A model generated the notes under the pieces. It was given only the letters and a program-made list of their open reading frames with translations. It did no database searches and was not told where the DNA came from. A program made the position numbers and the translations under genes. Below are positions 1 through 15,300 of a stretch of DNA of 64,000 nt, piece after piece. The stretch lies in contig NC_086368.1 in the NCBI RefSeq assembly GCF_036324505.1, positions 11,163,421-11,227,420 of the forward strand, given 5' to 3'. The DNA is from Eleginops maclovinus. Taxonomy: Eukaryota > Chordata > Actinopteri > Perciformes > Eleginopidae. Positions within the stretch are counted from its first letter, which is position 1. Every line of letters begins with the position of its first letter.

Positions 1-344
1 GATTTTTTCAAGAATAAGACCTAATACTTGACAGTGTAAATACTTACTAATAACTGTAACTTATGTATGCAATAAATGTGTTTGTGACAAAGAGCAAACA
101 TTTTATTATTTGTATTCAAATTATATTAACTGACTTTGTGTGATGTGAAGCACACTTAAATGATATTCATAAAACTTCCAAAGTGACTCCTGTCACTTTG
201 TGAATATAAACAAAAATCTAACGCTTGTGTGACTCCAAAGTCAAAGCAACAGTTTGTAAAATACGCCCGCTCACACACTTTTACTAAATGGAAAGTGATT
301 TACTCAACTATCGCATAGCAGGCCGTTCATCTCCATGTGTTTAC

Positions 345-2175
345 CTTGATAAGAGAGCTGGTCACAATGGCTCCTGCATTCACCATGGGATTGTGGGGCT
401 TATCTGGGAGAATGGACAACGAGATAAGACACAACGTAACAAGCTGAGGTTTAACATTTACTGATAGCCAAAGAGGTGCTGTCCATGCTATCGTTCAGCT
501 GTGGACGTGCTGGGGAAACACTATATGAGCCATTTCTATGTTTCAGCACGAGGAAGAAATAATCCTTTAAGTGTGTAATAGCACTGATCCGGTCAGTTAA
601 ATGAACACATCTTATAGAAGTGTCATTTCCTCACACGCCTTACTCACCTTCATCATCAAGTGAGAGCATGTTGAACTTGAATCCACTGGGCTCCATACCG
701 ACATATCGATGAACCTTCTCTGTTCCCGCCTCGTGGACAGCGATGGCGTACTGCAGAGGCTTCACGCAGGACTGCAGGCAGAACGGCTGCTTGGTGTCGC
801 CCACTGAGTGCCTGCAGGAAGAACACAGAATGTCTAATGGAACCTGCATTAACTAATTACCAGTCCTTGTTCATGTTGCCAATGTCATGCAAAAACCACT
901 CATTAAGCTGGATACTCAGAAGCAACACTTTGGAAGTTTGAGGGTAGGCAAAAACCTAGGTGACACACTACAGAAAAAGAGAGACAAAAACCCAAGAAGC
1001 ATAATGGGCCCCTTTAAAGCTTTTTCATCCAAATGTAAACTTAATTTCTGTCTCTGTTGCGAAAGGAAGGCTTACAGACCCAGGCCTAAAATTTGTAATA
1101 ATTTAAAAAAATAATAATAATAATAATAATAATAATTGCATCACACCTATCACCTGTCACAGCAACAGCAACTCTGTGACAGAAGAAAAACCAGCTGATT
1201 TGGTTAATAAATGGACAATGCAATTCTGGAATAATAATTGTTATTTCAATCTCACTACAAGGTCCATATCTGTTCTGGAGCTTTCGATCGAATCACATGG
1301 TCTTCATCAGCATCAGTTTAATCAAATAAATCTCAACTTTTAAGCCAACCATGATTAAAATGGTCTTTAAAGTGCTTATTATTATGAACACAATGATATC
1401 AATAACAACTGAAGAATCTCAATTAAGGAAGATTATGCAATACAACGTTCCCAGAAGCGACTAAGTGAAGAGACTGTTTTTGTACAAATCCGTAACTCGT
1501 ACCTCTGGCCATCCACTGTACACAGAGACACACCCCACAGATCCGGACTAAACTTGGCCAGCTGGGGGATGTAGTTTGCGACCTAAAGCCACAAAACACA
1601 AGAGGAACACAAAAACAGTTAAATTACAGTTTAAGGTCCAGAACAACAACATGCGTTATTTGATAGAATAGGATTTTGCACGTGCAGAAAGTCAGTGAAA
1701 CAGGACATGATCAGGATTCCTGCTTTTCCTGTCTCATATAGTAACTTCATTTTCAGTAATGTGAATGCATACAAAATTGTGAGAATTCAGGGTAAATTTA
1801 AATATAACCATTGCAAACTTTAACTGTAGATTATGCTTGCCTATACACAATCCAGTAAATATCCCAATAGGTTAAGTAGGTTTAAAAATCCTTATCCAAA
1901 TGTTTGCAAGGCTTTATAAAATTGCGCTATGTTTCTTCATTCTTAGAAACAAAAAACAAATCCATACCTGCCCATCACTTTGACTTTGCACTGCGTTGTA
2001 GATTTCATTTATTTTTTGTGCAAAAACATCAAACTCAGGAATGATAAATTTCTTTCTGAAGGCCTGGATCAGCAGGACGATGTTTCCACCGACACACCTG
2101 AGAGTGAAACAACATAAGTCAGAGCACTCAGGAGTGCTTACATAGTACATGCCGTGTGTATTCGGTTGTGTATAA

Positions 2176-2207
<32 letters not shown>

Positions 2208-4232
2208 GTGTTCTGCTGCCAGAGAAGCAGCTGCCAGCAATCGTTCTAAGCTACAGGCTTTTGCTTTGATCAACATGACAGTGATTAACCCGGACATCTC
2301 CTGACATACACTAATTACATATCACTAACTTTCACACCTCGGTTTTGCCTAATCATGTTAAGGGAATATTTCACCACATGTAGCAGAAGATTTGAGTGTC
2401 CATGCACATATGTTAGAATGACGTGATTACATGAATGTTTAATGACATTTTCTTGCAAGATATATCCTGTTTGCAATGTCTTTTTTACATGCTGCTGTAA
2501 GTGTGCCAATTAGGGATCAATCTCATCAATTCTTATCACCAGAGAGAGGTAGTAGTTCAGACTTTCTCCACATTCTTCACATTGTTCTTGAACTGGTCAT
2601 ACATTGCTTTTAATTAGCAATGTAAAGTATGTGTTTGGGACAAGGAGAGAACACAGAAAGACAAAGGCAGAGACATGCAGCAGGTCACATACACCAAATG
2701 CTTCATTAGAATGGATTGTTTTGGAAGGTCGGACTAAAAATAGTTTGGTCTCGTGTCTGCAGCGGGTAGCAAATGGAAAACAAAACACCAAAGATATTCA
2801 GGGACAAGATACAAGTCCATATTGAGTGTTGTATAGAACAGAACCACTCTCAGAAACAGACGACGCAGTGAAGAACTTTGGACAATAATGAATTGCTCTA
2901 TTTCTTGTCAGTGTGCAAGTGTATTTTGAAATAAAAACGGGACAATTCTTAAAGAAAAACATGGTGTTTGTTGTGAGCTGTGTCTATCCTCTGTTGGTGA
3001 AGTATCATTTATAAATTGTGTCAGTATTTGGGTGCTTTGAACAAGCTAAACACAACAGAGCTCTACTGCTACAGATGGTTACAGCCAGTAAAATATCAGT
3101 CAAATGTTATTGCGTTGTGTGATGAATTATTCCTTTGAATCAGCAGCTACAAATTAAGTGTCCTGCTGCTGCAGCAAGTTGTTGCTTTGTATCACCTGTG
3201 GAAAAGTTCTCTGTCCATCATCACTTCACCAACAGAGTCATTCACAGCGTGTCGAATTCTCTCCATGCAATCCTTTAGACGAGGATCTGATGGGTGGAGG
3301 CCGGTTTTCTTTAGGGCCTGCAAACAACAGTGGACCATGAAATAATAATGACAAACAGACAGAGAAACAGATAGACAGACAACTGCTTAAATAGTTGTTG
3401 TATCATTAGCTACTTACCGAGGTAAAATGTGTAATGGGGACTTGTTCTTTTCCGTCGGTGATGGTGTAGAAAAGCATGTCTTCCACTCCAGAGCTGGGGG
3501 ACTTTGAAGAGCCATTGCTGAAAAAGTGATGATAAAAGTCTCAAAAAAAGTAGAAAGTAACCATTCTTTATTGCTTCTCACTCACAGTGAGCGACAGAAG
3601 ACATAACTAAAATGATTTTTTTGTGTAAAATTCCTAATAAAAACCAGCTCGGTCATTCAATCATGCAAAAATAATCTACAATTTAACTGCTAATGTGCCC
3701 TACACAATAAACAATATATAATTTAGTTACATTTGCAGATAAGTGACTGTCAATCTGTCAATGACAGAATATAACAATGTTTTTGTTTTGTGCTTTATGA
3801 CTGTGAAAGTTTTGAAACTCCAAAATCAAAGTGCTGATTGCTGAATTTATAGCTGCCACATGCTGATAACTGACACTGTCTGATATGAACACCTCAGTAG
3901 CTATAAATATATTTGTCTTCATATATTTAAAAATATAATAAGAGGTCCAGTTAGAACTCATATTACAATATGGCTATGCCTGTAAGATAACCCAGCAGCA
4001 GCAGGAGCAGCCACTCCTGTGATGAAACCGAGCTGTTTTTATCACACAGAGACACTTACATTTTGAGTTGGAAATGGTCCAAGTGTGTCGTCGTTGGTCG
4101 CTGGGACGGTGTTGTTGTTTTTGTGCTCAGACAGCATGCTGGCTGGATGATGAACAGCTTCCTCGCAGTGTCTGAGTGTTTGACGATCAGCTGTACAGAT
4201 TTGGACAGACGCAGAACTCTCAGACAGTGCAT
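345..4232 (-). CDS. gls2: Glutaminase, liver-type-like (gls2), 5' part; 3' exons lie beyond the left edge
   Basis: Mitochondrial phosphate-activated glutaminase, which converts glutamine to glutamate plus ammonia. Seven exons are visible on the minus strand, 5' to 3': 4232-4060, 3517-3418, 3317-3196, 2097-1968, 1582-1503, 811-648, 403-345. All have GT-AG borders and phases close to give 276 residues. The start gives a basic presequence ([15 protein letters not shown]...) of mitochondrial-targeting type. An overlapping frame from another ATG in exon 1 does not join exon 2 in phase. Residues about 66-175 are the helical N-terminal region ([19 protein letters not shown]). The serine-lysine catalytic fold begins near 176: YIPQLAK with Tyr179, QSCVKPL with Ser216 and Lys219, and [10 protein letters not shown] near 260-269. 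The rest of the catalytic domain and the ankyrin repeats must lie at coordinates below 1. I chose gls2 over gls because rdh5 and bloc1s1 are neighbours, as on human 12q13; a gls paralogue is not fully excluded. Exon 1 is the least certain exon because the presequence is poorly conserved. Confidence 0.88.
2176..2210. repeat. GT microsatellite in gls2 intron
   Basis: A run of alternating GT with one interruption near its end, lying between the 3196-3317 and 1968-2097 exons of gls2. It produces spurious histidine/threonine-rich frames on the other strand. Confidence 0.9.
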
Positions 4233-6108
4233 GGCCGCTCACAAAGCCGCTCTGACAGTCTGATTTACCGGGAAGATCACAGCGAACACCGCTGCTTGGT
4301 TCAGAGGAGAGCTGCTATCTCGCTGCTTCTGCGAGGTCACTGACAGACAGAAGTTTTGCTGCCTTCAGGTGTCGTCGGGAATTGTAGATTTCGACTCCTG
4401 AACTCTTTTTCTTTTTACGATAGGCCACAGCGTTAGCTGTTAAAATCAGTGGTGGAAAGTTTACCATAAGAACTTTTAATTTCATGTGTGTGATATTGCA
4501 GATTCATATTATTAACAACCAATATGTTGTCTTAATTTACGCTACCTCTTAGACTATTTATAGAAGGCATATATATAACAAGAAAACAAATTGGCCCGTC
4601 ACCAGATGCGACATTAAAGTAATACCTATGATTAAATAATGTTCATTAAATAACATAACATAACATCTTCAGAATGGGACTCTCTGCAATACGTAATAAT
4701 AATACAACTTAATACGAGACACATTCGTTATTAGTGTCGAAACATACTCCATTAAATTAGGAAAGGGATATGTGTTTTTTACGAGGGGCACTTGAAAGCA
4801 GCAGAGGGTCTATGTCTTAACCTTAATTCAGGCACGCTACTTCATGTGGTGGTTTTCGTTTAACTTGACTGACATCTACAGTAGCCAATCAGTGGCTAGA
4901 AATGTGTATAGTGGGGAGAGGTCTGCTATTAAAACTTTATGGGTGTCAGTCAAGATACAAGTTATGTGTGACCACAGGATTGAGTTTTATGAATAAAATA
5001 TTCTACAATAGTAAAGTAGAGAGTAGTCAAAAGTTTTCTTAAATTATTTTCACAAGAAAGTAGTAGTTAGTAGCTACAGATGGTTTCATAAAATGACCTC
5101 AAACCAGTCACTAACTACTGTATGCAGACATATTTCAGTGAAAGAAATCCTTTGACCTGCTGTGCAACAACACATGGGTCAGCCAACAGGCCTCTGACTT
5201 TATTATTACGTTCACCAACAGCTGAACCTGTTTAGGACATTCCTTCAATGGCTTAACTGATACCTAACTGATAGCCTTAAGAACTGTGCGCAAAGAAGCA
5301 CGTTATAAAGATTAATACAAGTAAAAGTTTAGATTGTTTTCATAGACAAACACTTAGTGACTTAGTAGTGACCAGAAAACACTTTTTTAGTTGCTTTTAC
5401 AGCAACACAATGGCTAAAATCAGTGATTTAATAACACCACAGTATATCACATGTTTATTTATAACCTACTTTTAGATTTTGAATGTAAAATCATTCAAGC
5501 CTCAGGGCAATAGAGTGTTTGGCCACCCAGAGTAGAGCAACAACAATTAAAATAATTAAATCAATACGTTAGCATGTGTGCGTTGATACATTTACATTCA
5601 ACAAGGCTATTCAGAAATCATTGTGCTGTGGCTGCAAATTGTTGTGTGTAAATCATAAAGCTTTATGCCATTTATTTTCATTTGTGTCCACGTTAAACAG
5701 ATCTTAGCATTCAGAGAGTTTATTGATTATAAAATCCTCTTAAATTAAGCCTCTGATTGTTAACAGCATCCATATCAAGGAACATAAATAACAGCGTCAA
5801 AAGGCACAGCATGAATTTACAAGAAAATGAATTAAACAGTAAAATATACAATACAGTTTCACCATTTTCTCTCATATTGTGTACATGTCTTAAGGAAACA
5901 TCAGGGAAAAAAACCTTTACATGGCAGATTATGCACATATGAAATAATAACAGCATCAGAGTATTGCATGGACAATATAGATAAGGAATATGGGTATTTT
6001 GAAAGGCAATATATGAATTAATTAATTAATTGATATCAACCTCTGCATTGCATTAAAATGAAATAAAAGCTGATAATTTTGAACAAGTTTCTTTAAAGTC
6101 AGCATGAT
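4233..6108. other. Intergenic: gls2 5' flank and rdh5 3' flank
   Basis: No coding exon is visible. The part next to 4233-4400 should hold the gls2 5' UTR and promoter (no clear TATA box). The part from about 5640 to 6108 should hold the rdh5 3' UTR, with minus-strand AATAAA-type signals (TTTATT on the plus strand near 5669 and 5719). The middle is AT-rich unique-looking DNA with short TTAATTAA runs near 6015-6035. I see no RNA gene. Confidence 0.5.
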
Positions 6109-8748
<2,640 letters not shown>

Positions 8749-9640
8749 GCTGTTTCCAGGATAAGAGGAGGATTTTTGGTAACCTTGCTGAAAAATCATA
8801 AATAATAGGTTTTGACATAGTAAACTACCAAATCCAATCCTTCAGGACTGGAAGGGAAAGCAAATACACAGACCTATTTCAGGATTTCGCAAAACCAAAT
8901 CCCTACTCGATTTCATAATATTTGGGGTTTATTGAACCTTTTTTTTGAAACGGTGGGATACAAGGGGTTTGTTCACAGAGGGCCTTAGAAGAGGGGCTTG
9001 TGATACAGAACTGCTCTGGGCACATGAGAAATCTTGGGATAATACTCTTATGGAAGAAAGAAGGTATTTGTGAAGGAGGGGGACCCGAGGTGGGAGGGGT
9101 ACATTGTTTTGAAGCATAAATGTAATGCCCGGGACGAAGCTGCTTAAGCTGCTCATTGCTGAAAACCAATTAGTTTTCTGGCTTATTACAAAAGAAAAAA
9201 AAGAAAAAAAAAAGACACTTCTGCGCATTATGTTATCCATACTTTTCAAACTGCCTGTTGTTTAAAAAAAAAAGATAAATGAACCCTTTTGTCTTCGGCA
9301 TGAGAGAACTAATTGAATCATAATTGATCAGGTTAAGAAATTTGAATTTAGTGTCACACTAGATAATATATAGCCAGAAATATACCACGATACTTCAAAT
9401 ATTCATGTCAATACAATCTGAAAAGGTAATTCCCAACCTCCAGTACTGGTTGCTGTAAGCCTTTATTATAAAGATGTAAACTAATTGATTCATGAATTAA
9501 ATGACACTGTGACATATTTGCTGCAGGAAATTATGATCATTACAAGTATACTCAGTAGAAAGAATTTCATAAAAAGGAGGTAATTTTTTATATATCAATG
9601 TTAAGTTAGAAATCATTATAAAAAAAATATACTATCTTAC

Positions 9641-9760
9641 CTTTTCCCTCTTTTAGAAGTGAAGGGTCTCCACAAGTTATCCGTCCGCTTCCCTTTCCCT
9701 TTCAGGTTATTTTTCTGTCTTAACTCAAGAGAGGCTGGTCACAGAGAGACTTTATCCCTT
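9641..9760 (-). other. rdh5: Probable 5' non-coding exon of rdh5
   Basis: A GTAAGA donor on the minus strand (plus 9635-9640) ends a short segment upstream of the rdh5 start exon, whose own acceptor sits at about 8788-8790. Joining the two gives an untranslated leader. The 5' border is a guess because no transcript start is visible. Confidence 0.4.
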
Positions 9761-9816
9761 TGGTTTATCCCTTAAGACAAGTCCGCAATTGGTAATCCCA
9801 AATCCATAACAACTTG

Positions 9817-9843
9817 GTGTGTGTGTGTGTGTGTGTGTGTGTG
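9817..9843. repeat. GT microsatellite upstream of rdh5
   Basis: Pure GT run about 1.1 kb upstream of the rdh5 start codon, close to the probable 5' leader exon. Length variation here could alter promoter spacing, but no function can be read from the sequence. Confidence 0.9.
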
Positions 9844-11308
9844 TTAAGTTTAAAAAATGATGGGAATTACAGACTACAGAGAGAACTTCCTGTACACAAT
9901 GTGAACTTGGATATCAAAGAACTTATTTTTTTTGTAAGCTATTCCCTCCTCAAAGCACATTATCTTCTTTAAAATAACTTCAGGTTCAACAGGAAACCAG
10001 GCCTGTTTCTTTTTTAGAACCTAGTGGTTCCCGGGGTATACGGTGTAAGTACTTTGTGATTTAAGTGTTAAATAACACTTGGAATAATCCCACATTTTAA
10101 AGCCTTGGCACACTCTAAAACACGTGTGTAATGTAATTGGCTCATTCAGTTCACTGCCCTATTACGTCGAACAATGTATGCACTATACTTGGTGCCTTTG
10201 CACTGTATGTTGTATTGTGGGAAATCACAAAGCCCGGTGCAAAAAGCAAAAGTGTGATGAAGGATTGTGAATTTGTATGAACAATTGATACATAATTGCA
10301 CACACCATTAAAAACAATAACTTTGAACTTGCCCTCTGATCATTTTGTCAAATGTTTGCTTATACTGTAAATGGATATGTTTTTTACAATGACTTGAATC
10401 AAGACCTTTTTTTTTCACTAAAAACAAGCAAACATTTTTTCATGTGGTTTTCCCTGCTAAATTTGGACGTTGGTTTTCTATTCTAATAATGCCCAGTGAG
10501 TTAAAAGTGCTTTTGGTTACTAAACGCCTGAAATTACATGACTGAACTCAACAGCCCCAATGCGTCATCACATTGTACATTCCATGAATTTTCCAATCAC
10601 CCATTTCCCAAAGTTCAGCAGCATTTTTTCTTGAATGTGAAATGTTGTTACTGTACTTTGTCATTTGGCTTTGAGCTTTCTGTTTTTGTAATGATCATCA
10701 TTAAACCATAGACAAACTCGAATCCTTGACCCAGAAGTCAGTCTTAACACTTTTTTGATAACTTTTAATAGTTTACTGACAACTACCACTGATTGTGGGT
10801 TTGAACATCCTCACATTGTTCAGGCAGCTCAAATTTCCCCTTTTCAAATTAGGTTTTTCATGCTTTGTTTTCGTGTACTTTTTAATTAATCCCATATTAC
10901 TTTGTTTGTATACACTCACTTGAGTTAGCAATGTTTCATGAGAAAACAAAACCAGTGCCTTTTTTTACTTTATTAAAAATAATATTCTACCTCTAAACGA
11001 TAACTTAAGTCAAAGTTAAGTTGTCTGACAATAGGTGATGTTATCACACATAGACATATTACAAAAGCATAAACATACATAATTAAGTGAACAGGTGCTG
11101 AAGATAATCCTTCTAGTTAAATACTTTTAAAAGATATTACAGACAAGACGGCAGGTGGCAAAGTCATCATCAGCGAGGGCCCATTCCAGTGAGCATGCAG
11201 ACGAGCGAAGTCATCGCTGCTTGACTCTTTGCTGGAAGGAGTTCTGTTGGGTTTTCAGTTTCACTCCAGCGTGTTTAGTTCCACCTATAAATATCCCTAC
11301 AAGAAGTT
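9844..11308. other. Intergenic between bloc1s1 and rdh5
   Basis: AT-rich DNA without recognisable exons. The part nearest 11308 holds the bloc1s1 3' UTR on the minus strand (TTTATT on plus near 10970 would be an AATAAA signal). The remainder would be the rdh5 promoter side. I see no repeat I can name and no RNA gene. Confidence 0.5.
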
Positions 11309-14300
11309 TTATGAGGAAGCAGACTGAAGCGGACCCTTTTGAACGTACTCCAGAGCTGTGGCGATGGTCCGCATGTCCATCTCTATGCTGCGGGCCCAAT
11401 TCTCCACATCCCCAATTTCCTGTTTAAAAGAGAGAATAGAAGCAGAATTAGTATCACCGCTGTGTACATCCAGAAGCAACAGGCAGGCTTGAAAAAACTT
11501 CAGGCACCTGTTCATCATGTCTCCCTTTGAAAGATGATGTAACTGGATAACCGCAGAGGAAGTGGGAACTCATTTAATAATTGCTTTTACCACCTGTCAA
11601 ATCCGCTCAGATCTAGGACCTGTGTCGAGGTCCTTTGAAGAAACTAATCCGCTTTTAGTTTTGATCAGAACTACTCTGCTATATTAGTCAAGTGATCAAT
11701 ATGTTGATTGAAAAATAAACTGAACTATTTGGAAAATTAAGTAAAATGTTTTGTTATGAAAAAATGGCAGTGAATATGGTTTTCAGTCCCTGCAATAAGG
11801 AGATTCTATGCTTTTCAGTTTAATATCATACAGTATTAAACTCAAATAAATAAAGATATTTATTCCCACAGTTTCTAGACATTTTATAGATCAAGCGATA
11901 CATTGATTAATCAATAATGAAAATGATAGTGAGTTAGGTGCAGCCCTGGATTTGATGAGTACATTTTTGTAAATGTATTCACTTTTTTATTTTATTTTTT
12001 AAAAGGTGTACAGATGATAATAATGGTAAATATGATTGAATATGCATTAACCAATACTCATAAGTAAAACAAATGCAAATTAAATTAATGTGATACCTTT
12101 TGCGAGAGCTGCTGTTAGATATATGCTATAAGAGACCTCATCTCCTGTAATGAATCCAACTTAGCAAAAGATCCAGATCATTTATTGATTTTACAGCAGT
12201 AGACTTGAGATATGTAAAAAGATACACAAAATGTATACTGTATAAATACTGGTAGATTAACTATAGGCAGATTACATGACAGAAAAACCCTGTTTTTGGA
12301 TTATTTTCTTGCCAACAGTGTGTCCTACCTTTAGGGCCTGATTGAAACCCTCCACCATACTGATCCACTGAGCCGTTTGTTTGGAGAACTGGCTCGCTTG
12401 CACCTGAAGAGTCTTCACCTCATGGTCGAGCTTCCGCTGGTTTACATAAGCCTGGGCAACTCTGAAGTAAAACAGAAAACAACAATAAGATGCTCTGCAG
12501 TGCTACTAGTACATGAACATATAGCATTATGTACAGTTTTAATATAGCTATGGGGGCATGTGAGTGTACATTTGTATTTGATAGTTCAAAGACTAAGCCA
12601 AAAATACCTCTATAGTAAAAAGTTGCTGTAGTATTCAAACTAGATTAAATCTGTTACCACTGGATTTTGGTCATAATCTTTTTCATAAAAGAGCAGTGTT
12701 ATTTGCATACCAGACATGTTTTTAAGCTGATTGTCCGAGTTTCTTCACAATGTTCACAACGTTAACAATGTTAACAATCTTAAGAACTATTTGTAGTTGT
12801 GTCTCCCTGTTCACACACGACTGCGTGGCCACACACAGCTCCAACACCATCATCAAGTTTGCTGACGACATGACCGTCATCGGCCTGATCACAGACGGCG
12901 AAGAGATGGCGTACAGAGAGGAGGTCAGAGCCCTGACATCTTGGTGCCAGGACAACAACCTCCATCTCAACGTCAGCAAAACAAAGGACCTGACATGGAC
13001 ACATCACACCAGGGTCATATCCAAGACGACTCGACAGTGGCTCTTCTTCCTTCGCAGGCTGCGGAAGTTCAACATGGACTCCAGGATACTCTGCAACTTC
13101 TATAGGTGCACCATCGAGAGTATACTGACTGGCTGCATCACCGCCTGGTATGGCAGTTGCACCGCCCTCAACCGTAACACTCTACAGAGGGTGGTGAAAA
13201 CTGCTCAGCACATCACCAGGACGGAGATGCCATCCATGAAGGACCTCTACACCCAGCGGTATAGGAAGAAGGCTGGTAGGATATTAAAGGACCCCCATCA
13301 CCCCAGCAACAATCTGTTCTGTCTGATGCCGTCTGGCAGACGGTACCGCAGCATCCGGACCAAGACCACCAGACTCAGAGACAGTTTTATACCACAGGCT
13401 ATAAGACTGCTGAACTCCTGAGCTCTGTTAATGTCTACTCACATCTGTTTATTGTACACATATACACATATATATATATATATATATATATATTATACAC
13501 ATCTGCCATACATATCTGTTTATAGTACACATATCTATATATTATACATATCTGCCATATACATCTGTTATACGTAATATATGCATTGTCCATACCTCCT
13601 CATTCAACAGTGTAAAGTATTTAAATAACTGTACAGTGTTTTTAAATAATTTCAATGTATTCCACATATGTATATATTTCACATCCTCAAATCTTTATTG
13701 TTGTTATGTAAATATTCTTCTCTCTTTTTGCACTATTTTATTTATCTTATTTGCACCATGTATGTTGAGTTGTTGGAGGAGCATGGGATATAAGATTTTC
13801 ATTGCCAAAATATACGTTGTATATGCTGTGCATATGACCAATAAAACCTTGAAACATATAAGGCCAATTCTGCCTTGCTAATAACAGATTGATTTTTTGA
13901 AAGGCTCAATAGAAAGTGTTGGTGGATCAGCTTGACTGAAATATGCAGTGGGAACCACAGTAACTAAAATGTCTTTATCTGTGACTTCAAAAAGGACACA
14001 CGTTTAGATACGTCCAATTTTTCAGAAGTAACAGTAACAAAATCCAAACTTTGTCGACAGCTTTCAAAACGACCATTATAAGTAAACATTCTTTTTAATG
14101 GAACAAATACTGTGGTACCAACATTACCAACTCGTCTGTTCATTTTTATTAACATCTTTGGCTTTTTAACTAGCTGTTAGCTGTTAAAAAAACATCATGT
14201 AGAAGGGAACAATCAGTATACAATTTTGAGTTTCTTTACTTTAGTATTTCCATATTCAATTCTATGTCACTTGTTAGACGCCTTTATCCAAAGCGACTTA

Positions 14301-15069
14301 CATTCAATACTGTGGGCAGTCCCCAAAGGACTGCCATGGGGATGTTACCAGTGCTCCCCTGATCCGAAGATCAATGTACTAGTACACTGAGCCACAGCCT
14401 CCCTTACGGCTTTGTTATACTTCTACCCACCAGAGGAACCTTCATAAGCTAGAAAGGTAAAGTAATCATCAAATATCATCACCTTTACTGGCTATGTGAT
14501 GTCCACATTAATTTATTCATAATTATTCACGAATATGCATTGTCTGAATAGGGCCATTCTGCATAAAGAGTACTTCTGCTTTTTATATATACACTTTATG
14601 ATGATACTTTAATACATTCATTAAGTAAACTTTGTCACAGAGAATTCCTACACTGTAGCAATTACTACTTCCTGTAGGTACAAGATGTGAGTATATTCTT
14701 TCTTCACTACCAACAACTATGAGCTTTAAGAATATGTGTTTGCTAATCCCCAGGACATAAAACGAGAGACTGCAGGGGGATAGAAGCTAGGATTTCATAC
14801 CCCACATTGAGATGGTCTACCAGGGCTTCCGTCAGACAGGTGGCCGCAGCGATAGCTTCACGCCTGCATCTCTCTGTGCAAGAAAATCAGGAACAAAGAC
14901 AAGAGAAAAAAAAGAATTTTAAAGATATGCGAGGCCTTCTGACTCAACTCAGTCAGCTTTGTTTTTAGCATCTGTTAGCACGACAGCTAACGTTAGCCAG
15001 TCACTCACCCTGCTGCTCCTTCCGCTCATTTTGCTTCGCCTGGTGCTCCTTCAGCAGACGAGACAACAT
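11309..15069 (-). CDS. bloc1s1: BLOC-1 complex subunit 1 (BLOS1/GCN5L1)
   Basis: Small coiled-coil subunit shared by BLOC-1 and BORC, acting in endosome-lysosome-related organelle biogenesis and lysosome positioning; also reported as a mitochondrial acetylation factor (GCN5L1). Four exons on the minus strand: 15069-15009, 14873-14801, 12461-12329, 11419-11309. They give 125 aa, the same length as human. Recognisable conserved blocks are MLSRLLKEHQAKQNERKE at the N-terminus, EALVDHLNVG, YVNQRKLDHEVKTLQVQA, and ENWARSIEMDMRTIATALEY at the C-terminus. The second intron (12462-14800) carries an L2-like LINE fragment on the opposite strand and another interspersed repeat. The start is the only ATG in the first exon that opens this frame. 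It is divergent from itch and in tandem with rdh5. Confidence 0.96.
12736..13860 (+). mobile_element. L2/CR1-like LINE 3' fragment (reverse transcriptase C-terminus plus 3' UTR)
   Basis: An open frame at 12750-13421 carries the end of a reverse transcriptase (FADDMTVIG with the ADD-type catalytic motif) and the downstream C-terminal region (FFLRRLRKF, ITAWYGSCTA, LMPSGRRYRSIR) typical of teleost jockey-superfamily LINEs, probably the L2 clade. The 5' part is missing, as is usual for 5'-truncated LINEs. About 35-40 residues expected between NVSKTK and DLTWTHH are missing without breaking the frame, so the copy has an internal in-frame deletion. The 3' UTR follows, with an AT microsatellite and a terminal AATAAAACCTTGAAA-type tail near 13840. 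It is inserted antisense in the second intron of bloc1s1 and is not a host gene. Confidence 0.85.
13462..13493. repeat. AT microsatellite inside the LINE 3' UTR
   Basis: Alternating AT tract directly after the LINE open frame, followed by several diverged ACATCTGCCATATACA-like repeats to about 13600. Confidence 0.85.
14258..14405. repeat. Teleost interspersed repeat fragment (TTTATCCAAAGCGACTTACA family)
   Basis: Contains the phrase CTTTATCCAAAGCGACTTAC and ends with a GAGCCACAGCCTCCC-like phrase, both of which I recognise from a high-copy repeat found throughout teleost genomes. I cannot assign its class with certainty (SINE or non-autonomous DNA element). It lies in the second intron of bloc1s1. 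Confidence 0.6.
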
Positions 15070-15300
15070 CTTCTGTCCTCCTTGAGAATAATTGCAAATG
15101 TCTTCCTTTCTTTTAACTAGCTGAATAACATGGTTTTCCTAAAAAAAAGACGAGGCTATCAGCTGACCGCTATCACGAGACCAAGCGCGAGAACTACAGG
15201 AGTGGGCGTGCCCAAACAAATGGCGTTTCGCATGACGTCATTGATTGTCAACAACCGAATATTATTATGATTGTGTTCATTATTAATGCAACACACATAG
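15070..15300. promoter_or_regulatory. bloc1s1 promoter with perfect CRE/ATF site, shared divergent region with itch
   Basis: Immediately upstream of bloc1s1. A full palindromic CRE (TGACGTCA) occupies 15233-15240. A YY1-like ATGGCG core lies just before it at about 15221-15226, and a GC-box-like GTGGGCGTG at about 15203-15211. Together these resemble a housekeeping, TATA-less promoter. The itch leader exon begins roughly 0.6 kb further right on the opposite strand, so the region is a candidate bidirectional promoter. Motifs are read directly; promoter function is inference. Confidence 0.55.

Noticed and set aside
4042..4242. Frame starting [10 protein letters not shown] in gls2 exon 1
   Set aside because: Does not join the next exon in the glutaminase frame; the MHCLRVLRL frame does and looks like a mitochondrial presequence.
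12722..13007. Minus-strand frames over the LINE
   Set aside because: Antisense shadows of the reverse transcriptase frame.
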